A stretch of 64,000 nt of DNA from Gilliamella apicola (GTDB lineage Bacteria; Pseudomonadota; Gammaproteobacteria; Enterobacterales; Orbaceae), in contig NZ_QGLP01000004.1 in assembly GCF_003202915.1 (NCBI RefSeq), forward strand, positions 930,001 through 994,000, read 5' to 3'. The notes under the pieces are model-generated. The model was not told where the DNA came from, made no database searches, and saw nothing but the letters and a program-made list of their open reading frames with translations. Position numbers and translations under genes: made by a program. How positions within the stretch are numbered: position 1 is the stretch's first letter; each line of letters begins with the position of its first letter. Positions 9,674 to 19,577 of the stretch are shown piece after piece.

Positions 9674-10765
9674 TTAAACGTTAAATAAGAAGTTCATAAT
9701 ATCGCCATCTTGCACGATATAATCTTTACCTTCTGAACGCATTTTACCGGCTTCTTTTGCCCCTTGTTCGCCACCATATTTAATAAAGTCATCAAAGGCG
9801 ATGGTTTGCGCGCGAATAAAACCTTTTTCAAAATCAGTGTGAATTTTACCAGCAGCTTGCGGCGCAGTATCACCAACAGAAATAGTCCAAGCACGAACCT
9901 CTTTAACACCGGCAGTAAAATAAGTTTGTAGATTAAGTAGGCTATAACCGGCGCGAATGACTCTATTTAACCCAGGTTCGGTTAAACCAAGATCTTGCAT
10001 AAACTCATCACGGTCAGCATCATCCAACTCAGCAAGTTCGGCTTCAATAGCTGCACAAACTGGTACTACTACAGCTTTTTCTTGCTCAGCAATGGCTTTT
10101 ACTTTGTCTAAAAAAGGGTTGTTTTCAAAACCATCTTCATTGACATTCGCAATGTACATAGTTGGTTTTAATGTTAAGAAGCTGAGATATTTAATCGCAG
10201 CCAACTCTTCTTTACTTAAATTTAAAAGTAATAGTTTTTTACCCTGTTCAAGATGAGGAAGACACTTTTCAAGAATCTCAAGTTCATATTTTGCGTCTTT
10301 ATCTCCACCTTTAGCGCGTTTTTGTAAACGGGTGATTGCTCTTTCGCATGCTTCAAGATCTGCTAATGCCAGTTCAGTATTAATGATTTCGATATCTTCA
10401 GCCGGATCGATTTTCCCTGCAACATGAACAATGTTTTCGTTTTCAAAACAACGAACAACATGACCAATTGCTTCGGTTTCACGGATATTCGCTAAGAATT
10501 GATTGCCCAAACCTTCACCTTTTGACGCACCCTTAACTAAACCTGCGATATCAACAAATTCCATCGTCGTTGGTAATGTTCGTTGTGGCTTAACAATTTC
10601 CGCTAGTTGATCTAAACGCGGATCGGGCATTGGCACTACACCTGTGTTTGGTTCTATAGTACAAAACGGAAAGTTAGCCGCTTCGATTCCAGCTTTAGTT
10701 AATGCATTAAAAAGCGTTGACTTGCCCACATTGGGTAGACCGACAATACCACATTTAAATCCCAT
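9674..10765 (-). CDS. ychF: Redox-regulated ATPase YchF (OLA1 family)
   Basis: 363-residue TRAFAC P-loop protein. The P-loop is [15 protein letters not shown], switch II is [20 protein letters not shown], and the usual NKxD is replaced by NVNE. That replacement is known to give the YchF/OLA1 group ATP rather than GTP specificity. A coiled coil lies near residues 130-170, and the C-terminal TGS domain contains [20 protein letters not shown]. It binds ribosomes and is linked to oxidative stress responses in E. coli. A terminator follows at 9640-9660. Confidence 0.96.
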   Translation of the reverse strand: MGFKCGIVGLPNVGKSTLFNALTKAGIEAANFPFCTIEPNTGVVPMPDPRLDQLAEIVKPQRTLPTTMEFVDIAGLVKGASKGEGLGNQFLANIRETEAIGHVVRCFENENIVHVAGKIDPAEDIEIINTELALADLEACERAITRLQKRAKGGDKDAKYELEILEKCLPHLEQGKKLLLLNLSKEELAAIKYLSFLTLKPTMYIANVNEDGFENNPFLDKVKAIAEQEKAVVVPVCAAIEAELAELDDADRDEFMQDLGLTEPGLNRVIRAGYSLLNLQTYFTAGVKEVRAWTISVGDTAPQAAGKIHTDFEKGFIRAQTIAFDDFIKYGGEQGAKEAGKMRSEGKDYIVQDGDIMNFLFNV

Positions 10766-10934
10766 ATTATTTATTACCTTGTGTTATGAAAATCTTAATA
10801 ATAGACGCTAATTATATACTAAATCGAGCTCATTGTGCCAATGCTGACACAGTTTAAAAAAAGTTCAATGAAATCAAAAGAGAAAATTGTTAAAAGTTGA
10901 TTGCCAAAATCAGATAATTAACTATCAGATGGTT

Positions 10935-11762
10935 TTAGTCTTCAAAGGTTAAACCAAGTTGATATAATTGGTTTTTTTTCAGTCCATATATTTCAGCCGT
11001 TATTGCTGCAGCTTTTTTCAATGGTAACTCTTTAAGCAATAGTTTTAGCGTATTAATTGCTTTTGTATCAATCACATCATCAGTTTTATTATTGCCCTCA
11101 ACAATCAGTACAAATTCCCCTTTTTGGCGATTACTATCTTCTTGTAACCAATTAATCAGATCTATTATTGAAAAATTGACGATAGTTTCCCAAGTTTTAG
11201 TTAGTTCTTTGGCTAGCACAATCTGTTTATCGCCTCCCCAAATGGTTTGCATATCCTGCAAGGTATCTAAAAGTCGGTGTGTTGATTCATAAAAAATCAT
11301 CGTTCTTGGTTCATCAAGTAATGTGGTTAGATAATCTTGCCGGGCTTTTGTTTTGGCGGGTAAAAATCCTTCATAACTGAATTTATCAGATGGTAATCCG
11401 GAAGCGGATAGCGCAGCGATAGCAGCACAAGCACCGGGAATAGGTACCACATTAATATTATTTTCACGACAAGCTTTAACTAAATGATAACCAGGATCAT
11501 TAATTAATGGTGTTCCTGCATCCGATATTAAGGCGATTGATAAACCTGATTTTAATTTTTCAATCAACAATTGTGACTTTTCTTGCTCATTATGATCATG
11601 TAAGGCAAAGAGTTTGGCTTTAATTGCTAAATGTTGTAAGAGTAGCCCACTATGACGTGTATCTTCAGCGGCAATTAGATCAACTTGTTTAAGCGTATTA
11701 ATGGCACGAAGTGTAATATCATCTAAATTACCAATAGGTGTTGCAACAATATATAGAGTCAT
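10935..11762 (-). CDS. rsmI: 16S rRNA (cytidine-1402-2'-O)-methyltransferase
   Basis: 275-residue tetrapyrrole methylase-fold enzyme modifying C1402 of 16S rRNA. Motifs are [72 protein letters not shown] and [12 protein letters not shown]. In many gammaproteobacteria rsmI is divergent from the lpoA/yraN cluster; here the upstream neighbour is nlpD in the opposite direction. Confidence 0.95.
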   Translation of the reverse strand: MTLYIVATPIGNLDDITLRAINTLKQVDLIAAEDTRHSGLLLQHLAIKAKLFALHDHNEQEKSQLLIEKLKSGLSIALISDAGTPLINDPGYHLVKACRENNINVVPIPGACAAIAALSASGLPSDKFSYEGFLPAKTKARQDYLTTLLDEPRTMIFYESTHRLLDTLQDMQTIWGGDKQIVLAKELTKTWETIVNFSIIDLINWLQEDSNRQKGEFVLIVEGNNKTDDVIDTKAINTLKLLLKELPLKKAAAITAEIYGLKKNQLYQLGLTFED

Positions 11763-12132
11763 TATTTCAGATTTTTGTCAATTTTAAGCACGAAATATAC
11801 TATACCAAACATTGATTCATTGTATATACTCTTAACATTGAAAATCGTCTTAGTGGCAATCAATTAAGAGTATTTTTTCGATAATAGTTAATTTCACTGT
11901 TAATCGAGTAATTTAATATTGGTTAATAATTATACTTTTGTGTTTAATTAGACTATATTATGGGATAATAAATTGCTAATTTTGATAAATTTACAGCTTT
12001 TAAATAATAAATTAGCATTTTTAGAAGTGATTTTATTGATTTAGCTTACCAGTAATTAATATAATAGCAATTTGTTATAAAAACGATAAAATATGTTTAT
12101 TAAAACTATACGAATTAATGAAAGGTGTTATT
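11763..12132. other. rsmI-nlpD divergent intergenic region
   Basis: About 370 very AT-rich bases that must hold the promoters of both rsmI (leftward) and nlpD (rightward). I could not single out a convincing sigma-70 promoter among the many TATAAT-like strings. No small gene was seen. Confidence 0.4.
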
Positions 12133-13128
12133 GTGAAAAAAGTTATCACATTAAGTTGTTTAAGTCTGATGATTGCTGCGTGTACGCAAACTAATCCTGC
12201 GGAAATAGAAGATATCTCTGTTAGTCAGGGCTCTTCAACCTCATCGGTTTACTCTAAACCGCCTAAAGATATTTCTACTGGTAATCGAGGTGAATCTTCT
12301 TCGACTTATCCTACAACAACGGCTTCTCGTTCTTCAACGACGACTAGCTCTATCCCTAGTCAAGAACAAGTTGTAACATCTACTGAGCGTATTGTTTATA
12401 ATCGAGATTATAATAATATTCCTAAAGGGGGATATAAAGGCGATACCTATACTGTCAAACGAGGCGATACATTATTTTATATTGCTTGGGTAACTGGTAA
12501 CGATTATCGTGCATTAGCCGCTAAAAATAACATTAAAGAACCTTATGCGGTTAGTGTAGGTCAAGTGCTTGATGTAAGTGGTAGTACTACGATTGTTCAA
12601 ACTAAAAAAACCACATCAACTCCGGTCAAAACAACAACTGTTAAAACGACAACTGTTAAAACTCCAAGTGTAGAAACTACGACAGTTGAAACAATTAGCC
12701 AACCAGTTTCTCAACCGACGGCACCAACTAAGCTCCCAACTCAACCAAGTACAACTTCTAATGTGGCCAATATTAAATGGCAATGGCCGGCACAAGGGAA
12801 GATCATTGAAAAATTCTCAAACTCGACTAAGGGAATTGATATTTCAGGTGTTTTAGGTGATAAGGTTGTTTCTGCAGCTGATGGTCGAGTGGTTTATTCT
12901 GGTAATGCATTGCCTGGTTATGGTAACTTAATCATAGTGAAACACAACGATGACTATTTAACAGCTTATGCGCATAACCAAACTATTTTAGTTAAAGAGC
13001 AACAAAATGTTCGAGCAGGTGAACAAATTGCTACAATGGGCGCAACCGGGACCTCATCAGTAAGATTGCATTTTGAAATTCGATATAAAGCGCAATCAGT
13101 CGATCCATTAAAATACTTATCAAATTAG
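12133..13128 (+). CDS. nlpD: Murein hydrolase activator NlpD
   Basis: Outer-membrane lipoprotein with LysM and LytM domains that activates amidase AmiC at the septum. The chosen GTG at 12133 has AAAGG 6-7 bases upstream and gives MKKVITLSCLSLMIAAC, a lipoprotein signal with an IAAC lipobox. A Ser/Thr-rich linker follows, then LysM (YTVKRGDTLFYIAW), a linker of repeated KTTTVKT, and LytM (KGIDISG, NALPGYGNLIIVKHNDDYL, RLHFEIRYK). As in E. coli NlpD the first zinc-ligand histidine is missing (GIDIS), so it should activate rather than cleave. No rpoS follows, unlike enterics; gpmA is next. Confidence 0.93.
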   Translation: MKKVITLSCLSLMIAACTQTNPAEIEDISVSQGSSTSSVYSKPPKDISTGNRGESSSTYPTTTASRSSTTTSSIPSQEQVVTSTERIVYNRDYNNIPKGGYKGDTYTVKRGDTLFYIAWVTGNDYRALAAKNNIKEPYAVSVGQVLDVSGSTTIVQTKKTTSTPVKTTTVKTTTVKTPSVETTTVETISQPVSQPTAPTKLPTQPSTTSNVANIKWQWPAQGKIIEKFSNSTKGIDISGVLGDKVVSAADGRVVYSGNALPGYGNLIIVKHNDDYLTAYAHNQTILVKEQQNVRAGEQIATMGATGTSSVRLHFEIRYKAQSVDPLKYLSN

Positions 13129-13140
13129 TAAGTATTTTAA
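13110..13140 (+). terminator. Hairpin overlapping the nlpD stop codon
   Basis: Perfect 10-bp AT-rich inverted repeat AAAATACTTA (13110-13119) and TAAGTATTTT (13129-13138) spanning the TAG at 13126. It may act as a weak intrinsic terminator. A second 14-bp AT-rich hairpin lies at 13161-13198. Confidence 0.45.
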
Positions 13141-13250
13141 ATAAATAAAAATGATTAAAACATTAAAAATGTACTAATTAAAACGTACATTTTTAATGAA
13201 AACCAAATTCATTTATCCATTTTATTTTATGTAACAAAGGAGTTATATTC

Positions 13251-14003
13251 ATGGCAGTAAAAAAATTAGTTCTCATTCGTCACGGAGAAAGTGTTTGGAA
13301 TCAAGAAAACCGCTTTTGTGGTTGGACTGATGTTGATTTATCTGACAAAGGTAACAAAGAAGCTGCTGAAGCAGGTAAATTATTAAAACAAGAAGGTTTT
13401 ACATTTGACTATGCATATACTTCAGTTTTAAAACGCGCAATTCATACATTATGGCACATTCTTGATGAAGTTGACCAAGCATGGTTGCCTGTTGAAAAAA
13501 ATTGGAAATTAAATGAACGTCATTATGGTGCGTTACAAGGTTTAAATAAAGCTGAAACTGCTGCTAAATATGGTGATGATCAAGTTAAATTATGGCGTCG
13601 CGGTTTTGCAATTACTCCTCCTGCGTTAGAAAAATCTGACGAACGTTTCCCTGGTCATGATTCACGTTATAGCAACTTACCTGAATCAGAATTACCTTTA
13701 ACTGAAAGCTTAGCATTAACAATCAAACGTGTACTTCCTTACTGGGAATCAACTATTGCGCCGCGTGTTGCAAAAGGTGAACGTGTTATTATTGCTGCTC
13801 ACGGCAACTCTCTTCGTGCTCTAGTTAAACATTTAGACAATATCAGTGATGATGATATTATCGATGTTAACATCCCAACTGGTGTACCTTTAGTTTATGA
13901 ATTTGACGACAACATGAAAGTGGTTAAACATTATTACTTAGGTAATGCAGATGAAATCGCAGCTAAACAAGCAGCGGTTGCCAACCAGGGTAAAGCAAAA
14001 TAG
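13251..14003 (+). CDS. gpmA: 2,3-bisphosphoglycerate-dependent phosphoglycerate mutase
   Basis: Glycolytic enzyme interconverting 3- and 2-phosphoglycerate; 250 residues, the usual length. It shows [20 protein letters not shown] with the phosphohistidine, [41 protein letters not shown] and [16 protein letters not shown] with the second histidine. AAGGAG stands 7-8 bases before the ATG. A strong intrinsic terminator follows, so it is monocistronic. Confidence 0.97.
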   Translation: MAVKKLVLIRHGESVWNQENRFCGWTDVDLSDKGNKEAAEAGKLLKQEGFTFDYAYTSVLKRAIHTLWHILDEVDQAWLPVEKNWKLNERHYGALQGLNKAETAAKYGDDQVKLWRRGFAITPPALEKSDERFPGHDSRYSNLPESELPLTESLALTIKRVLPYWESTIAPRVAKGERVIIAAHGNSLRALVKHLDNISDDDIIDVNIPTGVPLVYEFDDNMKVVKHYYLGNADEIAAKQAAVANQGKAK

Positions 14004-14016
14004 TTTTTTACCCTCA

Positions 14017-14049
14017 AAGGTAAGTTGATAAACTTACCTTTTTAATTTT
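14017..14049 (+). terminator. gpmA terminator
   Basis: Perfect 10-bp stem AAGGTAAGTT (14017-14026) and AACTTACCTT (14031-14040) with a GATA loop, followed by TTTAATTTT. Confidence 0.85.
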
Positions 14050-14090
14050 CTGATTCCGATTATTACTATTTATTTTTTGAGACGCTAATT

Positions 14091-14666
14091 TTGTCAAAAA
14101 TTTACTATATTTATGGCGTGATGAACGCTGGAAAATCTACTGAATTATTACAAATCGATCATAATTATTTAAGCAATAATATGCAGACACTATTACTTAA
14201 ATCATCGGTTGATACTAGAGACTCAGCTGTTGAAATTGTCTCTCGACTGGGTTTACGTAAAAAAGCATTACAACTTGATGATAATACTGTTGATGATATC
14301 ATCGAACAGATAAAAAGAAATAACTATGCTTGTATTTTGATAGATGAAAGTCAGTTTTTATCCTCTAAAACCATTTGGAAATTATCTGACGTATGCGATG
14401 AATTTAGCGTTCCAATGATGTTTTTTGGTCTAAAAACAGATTATATGGGACACTTATTTGAAGGTTCCAAAACACTATTAGAAATAGCTGACAATTATAG
14501 AGAACTGAAAACGGTTTGTTGGTGTGGTAAAAAAGCCACAATGATTCTTTTAGAAGGTGAAAATGGACAAATAGTTAAATATGGGAATTCGATATATTTA
14601 GGGGACAGCGAATACCATTCAGTTTGTCGGAAACACTGGAAAGCAGGGCAAGTTAGACCAAATTAA
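14091..14666 (+). CDS. tdk: Thymidine kinase
   Basis: 191-residue type II thymidine kinase of the pyrimidine salvage pathway. The P-loop is YIYGVMNAGKSTELLQ, the Walker B/catalytic segment is CILIDESQFLS, the nucleoside-binding region reads FFGLKTDYMGHLFEGS, and the zinc-binding cysteines are in TVCWCGKKATM and VCRKHW. The start is TTG at 14091 with GAGACG about 8 bases upstream; no in-frame ATG lies near enough to include the P-loop. Confidence 0.94.
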   Translation: MSKIYYIYGVMNAGKSTELLQIDHNYLSNNMQTLLLKSSVDTRDSAVEIVSRLGLRKKALQLDDNTVDDIIEQIKRNNYACILIDESQFLSSKTIWKLSDVCDEFSVPMMFFGLKTDYMGHLFEGSKTLLEIADNYRELKTVCWCGKKATMILLEGENGQIVKYGNSIYLGDSEYHSVCRKHWKAGQVRPN

Positions 14667-14720
14667 CACAAATACTTGTTCTTGACGGATTTATATTAAA
14701 AAAAAAGAAGGAATTAACAC

Positions 14721-15929
14721 ATGAAACTAAGAAAACTCTCGTTAGCTGCTGTTGTGGGATTAATCTCATGTTCTGTTAGTGCGCAACATTTTGTTATCAC
14801 AGATACCGATTTACAAGTTAGAAAAGGTGCTTGGACTGTTAATAATACTGACATTAACCCAAATGCACCAACATTTTTAATAAAAAATACTGTTCTTAGT
14901 GGCGGGTTACAAAATGACTCTGAAGTCTTAACTATTCAAAGTGATGGATTAACCATTAGATTAAGTCCAACTCGTGGTTTAGGCATCTTGACTGTGGAAG
15001 GTGATGGTATTCGTTTAGGTTGGGATTCTCCAGTTAAAGAAGTTGTCAATCCACAGAATATCAATTTAGAAAGCCGTGGTGGTAATGGTTGGCTAGAAGG
15101 CTTTAATGAAATGATGGTTCGTTGTGGTTTTGAATGGACTGGTCATGCCGTACAAGCTGATGGTATGCTGTATACCCTCCATGGACGGGCGCAAAATACC
15201 TCTGTTGCAAAATTGTTTGTTGATATTGAAGACAAAGCTCCATACACCATAACCGTAAGTGGCCTTATTAAAGAAAAAGCGTTCAAAAAAAGCAATTTAG
15301 AAACATGGGTTAGACTTAGCCATGTTCCAGGTAGTAAAGAATTCACTGTTCATGATACGCTGACAAATAGAAGCGATTATCCTAAAGATTATCAAATTAT
15401 TTATCACAGCAATTTTGGTACGCCAATTCTTGAAAGAGGGGCAAAATTTGTTGCGCCAGTTAAAGAAATTTCCCCATTTAATGATTATGCGATTAAGGGG
15501 CTAAAAAATTGGCAAACCTACTTAGGACCAACTAGAAACTTTGATGAAATGGTTTTTAATATTTATCCATATGCCGATGCAAAAGGGCAAACTCAAGTTA
15601 TGTTAGCTAACAAGGTAGGTAATAAAGGGGTAGGTATTTCATTTAATACCCGAGAATTACCAGTACTTACTTTATGGAAGAATACTGATTCCATTAATCA
15701 AGGTTATGTAACGGGAATTGAGCCTGGAACAAGTTTCGCTTATCCTGTCACTATTGAACGTGAACAAAAGCGTGTCCGTCAATTACCACCAGGAAAAAGT
15801 GCTAACTTTACTTTAAAATATAGCTTATTATCTAATAAAGAAGCCGTAAGAGCTTACAACAATGCTATCAAAGCGATTCAAGGGGAGCAAAAAACTACAG
15901 TTGTTGACGAACCAATGGCTTTAGAATAA
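14721..15929 (+). CDS. Secreted aldose 1-epimerase-family protein (DUF4432-like)
   Basis: 402 residues with a Sec signal peptide (MKLRKLSLAAVVGLISCSVSAQ) and a strong AAGAAGGA ribosome site. The body resembles the DUF4432 subgroup of galactose mutarotase-like beta-sandwich proteins: IRLSPTRGLGILTVEGDGIRLGWDSP, FNEMMVRCGFEWTGH, LYTLHGRAQNT, IIYHSNFGTPIL and GYVTGIEPGTSFAYP. The signal peptide suggests a periplasmic location, implying a role on carbohydrate outside the cytoplasm. The substrate is unknown. A hairpin with GGTGGTG arms follows at 15944-15969 but lacks a U-run. Confidence 0.82.
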   Translation: MKLRKLSLAAVVGLISCSVSAQHFVITDTDLQVRKGAWTVNNTDINPNAPTFLIKNTVLSGGLQNDSEVLTIQSDGLTIRLSPTRGLGILTVEGDGIRLGWDSPVKEVVNPQNINLESRGGNGWLEGFNEMMVRCGFEWTGHAVQADGMLYTLHGRAQNTSVAKLFVDIEDKAPYTITVSGLIKEKAFKKSNLETWVRLSHVPGSKEFTVHDTLTNRSDYPKDYQIIYHSNFGTPILERGAKFVAPVKEISPFNDYAIKGLKNWQTYLGPTRNFDEMVFNIYPYADAKGQTQVMLANKVGNKGVGISFNTRELPVLTLWKNTDSINQGYVTGIEPGTSFAYPVTIEREQKRVRQLPPGKSANFTLKYSLLSNKEAVRAYNNAIKAIQGEQKTTVVDEPMALE

Positions 15930-16089
15930 GTTATACTCAATATCACCACCTACCGAGTGGTTGGTGGTGTACTCCGCGCCTTTAGCATTTTATTCTTATT
16001 CATAGGAAAGATATCGTTATCTATTACAAGCTGATCTAAGTTAAAATAGTTAGCAAATTTTAACATTAGATTTAACAGTAGGAATTTAA

Positions 16090-16686
16090 ATGACTGTGAG
16101 AAGGATAATAATTGGCATAAGTGGTGCAACAGGCTTTGCTTATGGTATAAAAGCTTTAGAGCTCCTGAAACCCATAGACATTCAAACTCACCTTGTTATC
16201 TCTAAAGCCGCTAAAATTACAGGAAATTACGAGCATTCCAAATCTCAATTAGCACAGCTAGAATCCTTAGCCGATGTCGTCTATGCTGTTGATAATATTG
16301 GTGCCGCAATCGCCAGTGGGTCATACAAAACGATAGGCATGTTAGTCGCACCTTGTTCGATGCGAACTCTGGCAGCAATAGCTCATGGTTTATCCGATAA
16401 TTTATTAACCCGTGCTGCGGATGTTGTCTTGAAAGAACGCCGTCGTTTAGTTTTAATGACGCGTGAAACACCATTACATTTAGGCCATATTAAAAATATG
16501 GAAATGGTGACATTAATGGGCGGTATTATTTTTCCACCTGTGCCTGCGCTATATCAACACATCGAAAGTATCGATGATATGATTACCCACAGTGTTGCCA
16601 GAGCACTTGATCTGTTCGATATTGACATACCTAGCTTACCACGTTGGGGTGAAGATATGCATTTAAATCAAAAGTCTGAATTGTAG
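16090..16686 (+). CDS. ubiX: Flavin prenyltransferase UbiX
   Basis: 198 residues of the UbiX/Pad1 family, which makes the prenylated FMN cofactor for UbiD-type decarboxylases in ubiquinone synthesis. Motifs are [91 protein letters not shown] and [18 protein letters not shown] places it with UbiX rather than the Pad1/EcdB branch. It is followed one base later by the yhbP-like gene. Confidence 0.92.
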   Translation: MTVRRIIIGISGATGFAYGIKALELLKPIDIQTHLVISKAAKITGNYEHSKSQLAQLESLADVVYAVDNIGAAIASGSYKTIGMLVAPCSMRTLAAIAHGLSDNLLTRAADVVLKERRRLVLMTRETPLHLGHIKNMEMVTLMGGIIFPPVPALYQHIESIDDMITHSVARALDLFDIDIPSLPRWGEDMHLNQKSEL

Positions 16687-16687
16687 A

Positions 16688-17128
16688 ATGAAACTCCCCG
16701 ATGTTAAAATCATAAAATTTATTCAACAGCAACATGTCTTAAGTTTAAGTGTGATATTAGCAGAACATCAACCATGGACGTGTAATGCATTCTATGTATT
16801 TGATGAAGAAAATTGCTGCATATATCTCTTGTCAGAATTAAAAACCAAACATGCACAAGCAATGTTAAAAAATACAAATGTCGCCGGTACAATTAGTATT
16901 AGTCCAAAATCGGTCGCTAAGATTCAGGGCATTCAATTTTCAGCAAAAGCTGAACTACTTACTGAAAATCAGGCAAGCCATGCCTATAAGCTTTATTATC
17001 ACGCATTTCCCTTTGCCAGAGTGATGAAAGCTCCGATTTGGTCTATTCGCTTACAAGAAATTAAGATGACCAGTAACCTAATGGGTTTTGCACATAAAAC
17101 TTATTGGCAACGTAGTGAAGTGCTTTAA
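16688..17128 (+). CDS. yhbP: UPF0306 family protein (YhbP-like)
   Basis: 146 residues, similar along its length to E. coli YhbP: FIQQQHVLSLSV, WTCNAFYVFDEENCCIYLLSELKTKHAQAM, GTISISPKSVAKIQGIQFSAKAELL and ARVMKAPIWSIRLQEIKMTSNLMGFAHK. The fold is expected to be a pyridoxamine 5'-phosphate oxidase-like split barrel that binds flavin. No reaction is established. The start lies one base after the ubiX stop, so the two genes probably share a transcript; flavin chemistry could be a common theme (inference). Confidence 0.85.
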   Translation: MKLPDVKIIKFIQQQHVLSLSVILAEHQPWTCNAFYVFDEENCCIYLLSELKTKHAQAMLKNTNVAGTISISPKSVAKIQGIQFSAKAELLTENQASHAYKLYYHAFPFARVMKAPIWSIRLQEIKMTSNLMGFAHKTYWQRSEVL

Positions 17129-17199
17129 GACAATGATATTTTGGTTTCGCCATCATTATCGTCTGGCGAATTACGATTTGTACTATTACCGGCCTATTA

Positions 17200-17601
17200 T
17201 TACTTAGTCGGAATACCTTCTTCATATTCAGGGTAACCATCACAAATAGTATCCCAATTTGCTTTTGAACCGGTATAAACATGAATACGCTTTTCAGCAT
17301 TAATCGGTTCGTTAATCAGACCTATGCGCAAACGGTAAGTACTAGTGTCATTATCACGACTAGAAAAAATATGCGAACCACATTTACCACAAAAATGGCG
17401 ATTAACGCCAGCGTCGGAATAGACTTTGATATTGTCTTCGCCTTTAATAAAGGTTAAATCTTCTTTATTAACCACCGTAGCCGAATTAAAAGCCGAACTA
17501 GTTTGTTTGCGACAACGTGAACAGTGACAAAAAACTATCGCTTTAATATCACTATTAAGTTGATAGATAATGTCTCCACACAAGCAATTACCGGTCATCA
17601 T
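17200..17601 (-). CDS. GFA family zinc-binding protein
   Basis: 133 residues of the glutathione-dependent formaldehyde-activating (GFA) family. The zinc ligands are visible as NCLCGDI, VFCHCSRCRKQTSSAF and HFCGKCGSHIFSS. Members often have no proven activity on S-hydroxymethyl-glutathione, so the name is a family label only. The start is at the first or second of two adjacent ATGs. It is convergent with yhbP and monocistronic. Confidence 0.87.
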   Translation of the reverse strand: MMTGNCLCGDIIYQLNSDIKAIVFCHCSRCRKQTSSAFNSATVVNKEDLTFIKGEDNIKVYSDAGVNRHFCGKCGSHIFSSRDNDTSTYRLRIGLINEPINAEKRIHVYTGSKANWDTICDGYPEYEEGIPTK

Positions 17602-17970
17602 AATTAATTTCCTTATTTATCAGATTTGTCATCTCATAATGCATTATACAGGTAATTAAAATATGATATAGATGTTTAATGATTGACCTCATTTGGATAA
17701 ATAGCAAAAAAGTTAATAAATCGGCTTTTGCGGGTAATAAAGCCGCGAATAATCAGCGCCTAATTTCTTTATTGAGTTGTCAGATTTATCATTTGTAGAT
17801 AAATAAAAAATATAATGCAGATGACTTAATAATTAATTTCGTTGAGGAAAAATAGCAAAAAGATGGAGGAACGTTTTTTGTGGTAATAAAGAGGCTAATA
17901 ATTAATGGTAATAACCAAATTTTCACAAAACACCCCATGTTTATCCATTAAAAATGGGGTGAATCTTCAA
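17602..17970. repeat. Diverged tandem duplication between pdxT and the GFA gene
   Basis: Two copies of about 145 bp can be aligned by eye, roughly 17610-17760 and 17765-17910. Shared strings include CAGATTT(G/A)TCAT, AAATAGCAAAAA and GGTAATAAAG followed by CTAATAAT or CGAATAAT. Neither copy holds an open reading frame of note. The pdxT terminator lies at the right end. Confidence 0.5.
17931..17961 (-). terminator. pdxT terminator
   Basis: Inverted repeat CACCCCAT (17931-17938) and ATGGGGTG (17954-17961), 10 bases beyond the pdxT stop. Read leftward it is followed by TTTTGTGAAAATTT. Confidence 0.7.
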
Positions 17971-18558
17971 TTAACATTTTTCAACAAAATAGCGCATTAT
18001 GCGATTATCAGTTGTTAATTCGGGATGGAATGAACAAACTAAAATATTATTTTGTTCTGCCATCACACAATGATTATCAACAAACGCGAGTTGTGTTACA
18101 TGCTTAGTCGTTTGGGCAATATAAGGTGCGCGAATAAAGACGGCTTGAATTTGTTGACCGATAGGAGCAATATCTAACATGGTTTCAAAGCTGGCGATTT
18201 GTCGACCAAAACCATTACGTTCGACAGTAATATCCATTAAACCAAGTTGTTCAACCTCATTATGCTGAGTTGCGCTACCACAAAGTACCAATCCAGCGCA
18301 GGTACCAAAGATACCTTTACCTTGTTTAGCCAAGGTTTGGATTGGTTCAAATAATCCATTTTGTCTAATTAAACGGCTAATAGCGGTCGATTCACCGCCG
18401 GGTATAATCAAACCATCAAGCTGGCTTAACTGCTCGGGTTGCTTAACTATCATTGGGTTCACCCCATCAAGGCTGGCGAGCATATTTAAATGCTCAGTTA
18501 CAGCACCTTGTAAGTTAAGCACACCAATGGTTTTACTCACCTTTGAAGTCATTACCAA
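17971..18558 (-). CDS. pdxT: Pyridoxal 5'-phosphate synthase glutaminase subunit
   Basis: 195-residue class I glutamine amidotransferase that feeds ammonia to PdxS. It has [31 protein letters not shown], the nucleophile in [13 protein letters not shown], and the His-Glu pair in [12 protein letters not shown]. The reading frame overlaps the end of pdxS by 7 bases, typical translational coupling. The likely start is the ATG at 18558 or the second one two codons later. Confidence 0.95.
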   Translation of the reverse strand: MVMTSKVSKTIGVLNLQGAVTEHLNMLASLDGVNPMIVKQPEQLSQLDGLIIPGGESTAISRLIRQNGLFEPIQTLAKQGKGIFGTCAGLVLCGSATQHNEVEQLGLMDITVERNGFGRQIASFETMLDIAPIGQQIQAVFIRAPYIAQTTKHVTQLAFVDNHCVMAEQNNILVCSFHPELTTDNRIMRYFVEKC

Positions 18559-19433
18559 CCCCGATCTTGCATTCTTTCTGAATCACTTAATTTGCTGATC
18601 TCAATTCCTTTCATCGCTTCACCTAATCCTTTTGATAGTTCAGCCAATTTTGGATAATCATCAAAATAAGTGGTCGCTTGAACGATTGCTTTGGCAAATT
18701 TTTCTGGATTTTGCGATTTAAAAATACCCGAACCGACAAATACACCATCCGCACCAAGTTGCATCATTAGTGCTGCATCAGCAGGTGTCGCCACACCGCC
18801 AGCAGCAAAATTAACCACAGGTAATTTTCCAAGTTGTTTAATTTGTAATACTAACTCATAAGGTGCACCAATTTCTTTAGCAAACGTCATCAGCTCATCT
18901 TTTGATTTGCCAACCACTAGACGAATTTGCTCATTAACACGACGCATATGTCTTACTGCTTCAACAATATTGCCTGTTCCTGGTTCACCTTTGGTGCGTA
19001 GCATAGAAGCTCCTTCCCCAATTCGGCGTAATGCCTCACCTAAATCACGGCAACCACAAACGAAAGGTACGGTAAATTCATCTTTTAATAAATGATATTG
19101 TTCATCAGCAGGGGTGAGTACTTCGCTTTCATCAATATAATCCACCCCCATTGACTCTAAAATACGCGCTTCCACAATGTGACCAATTCGCGCTTTGGCC
19201 ATCACCGGTATGGTTACCGCCTTCATCACCTCTTCAACGATAGTTGGGTCCGCCATTCGAGCTACACCCCCAGCAGCACGAATATCGGAAGGAACACGCT
19301 CTAAAGCCATTACCGCCACTGCACCAGCTTGTTCAGCAATTTTTGCTTGTTCGGCATTAACGACATCCATAATCACGCCGCCTTTTTGCATCTGCGCCAT
19401 TCCACGTTTTACAGTTTGTGTACCTGTTTTCAT
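18552..19433 (-). CDS. pdxS: Pyridoxal 5'-phosphate synthase lyase subunit
   Basis: 293 residues of the PdxS/SNZ family. It condenses ribose 5-phosphate, glyceraldehyde 3-phosphate and ammonia to PLP (the DXP-independent route), forming a dodecamer with PdxT. Seen are [38 protein letters not shown] with the imine lysine, [19 protein letters not shown] with the second lysine, [20 protein letters not shown] and [12 protein letters not shown]. coli lacks this route; its presence next to PdxR is typical of species that use it. Confidence 0.97.
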   Translation of the reverse strand: MKTGTQTVKRGMAQMQKGGVIMDVVNAEQAKIAEQAGAVAVMALERVPSDIRAAGGVARMADPTIVEEVMKAVTIPVMAKARIGHIVEARILESMGVDYIDESEVLTPADEQYHLLKDEFTVPFVCGCRDLGEALRRIGEGASMLRTKGEPGTGNIVEAVRHMRRVNEQIRLVVGKSKDELMTFAKEIGAPYELVLQIKQLGKLPVVNFAAGGVATPADAALMMQLGADGVFVGSGIFKSQNPEKFAKAIVQATTYFDDYPKLAELSKGLGEAMKGIEISKLSDSERMQDRGW

Positions 19434-19505
19434 TGTTACTCCTGAATTGTTAGCTGTCTAGTCTGGACGCTATTATTCAGAATTAAATCACTGCAATAAA
19501 CAGCC

Positions 19506-19533
19506 AATTGGACTATAATTAAACCATCCAATT
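19506..19533. promoter_or_regulatory. Candidate PdxR operator and promoter
   Basis: Inverted repeat AATTGGA (19506-19512) and TCCAATT (19527-19533), arms one helical repeat pair (21 bp) apart, bracketing a TATAAT at 19514-19519 reading toward pdxR. It lies in the 144-base gap between pdxS and pdxR. Assignment to PdxR is inference from position. Confidence 0.45.
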
Positions 19534-19577
19534 TTGCGTTTAAGGTAATAAGTTCTATAAAACTTAATTAATAAAAG

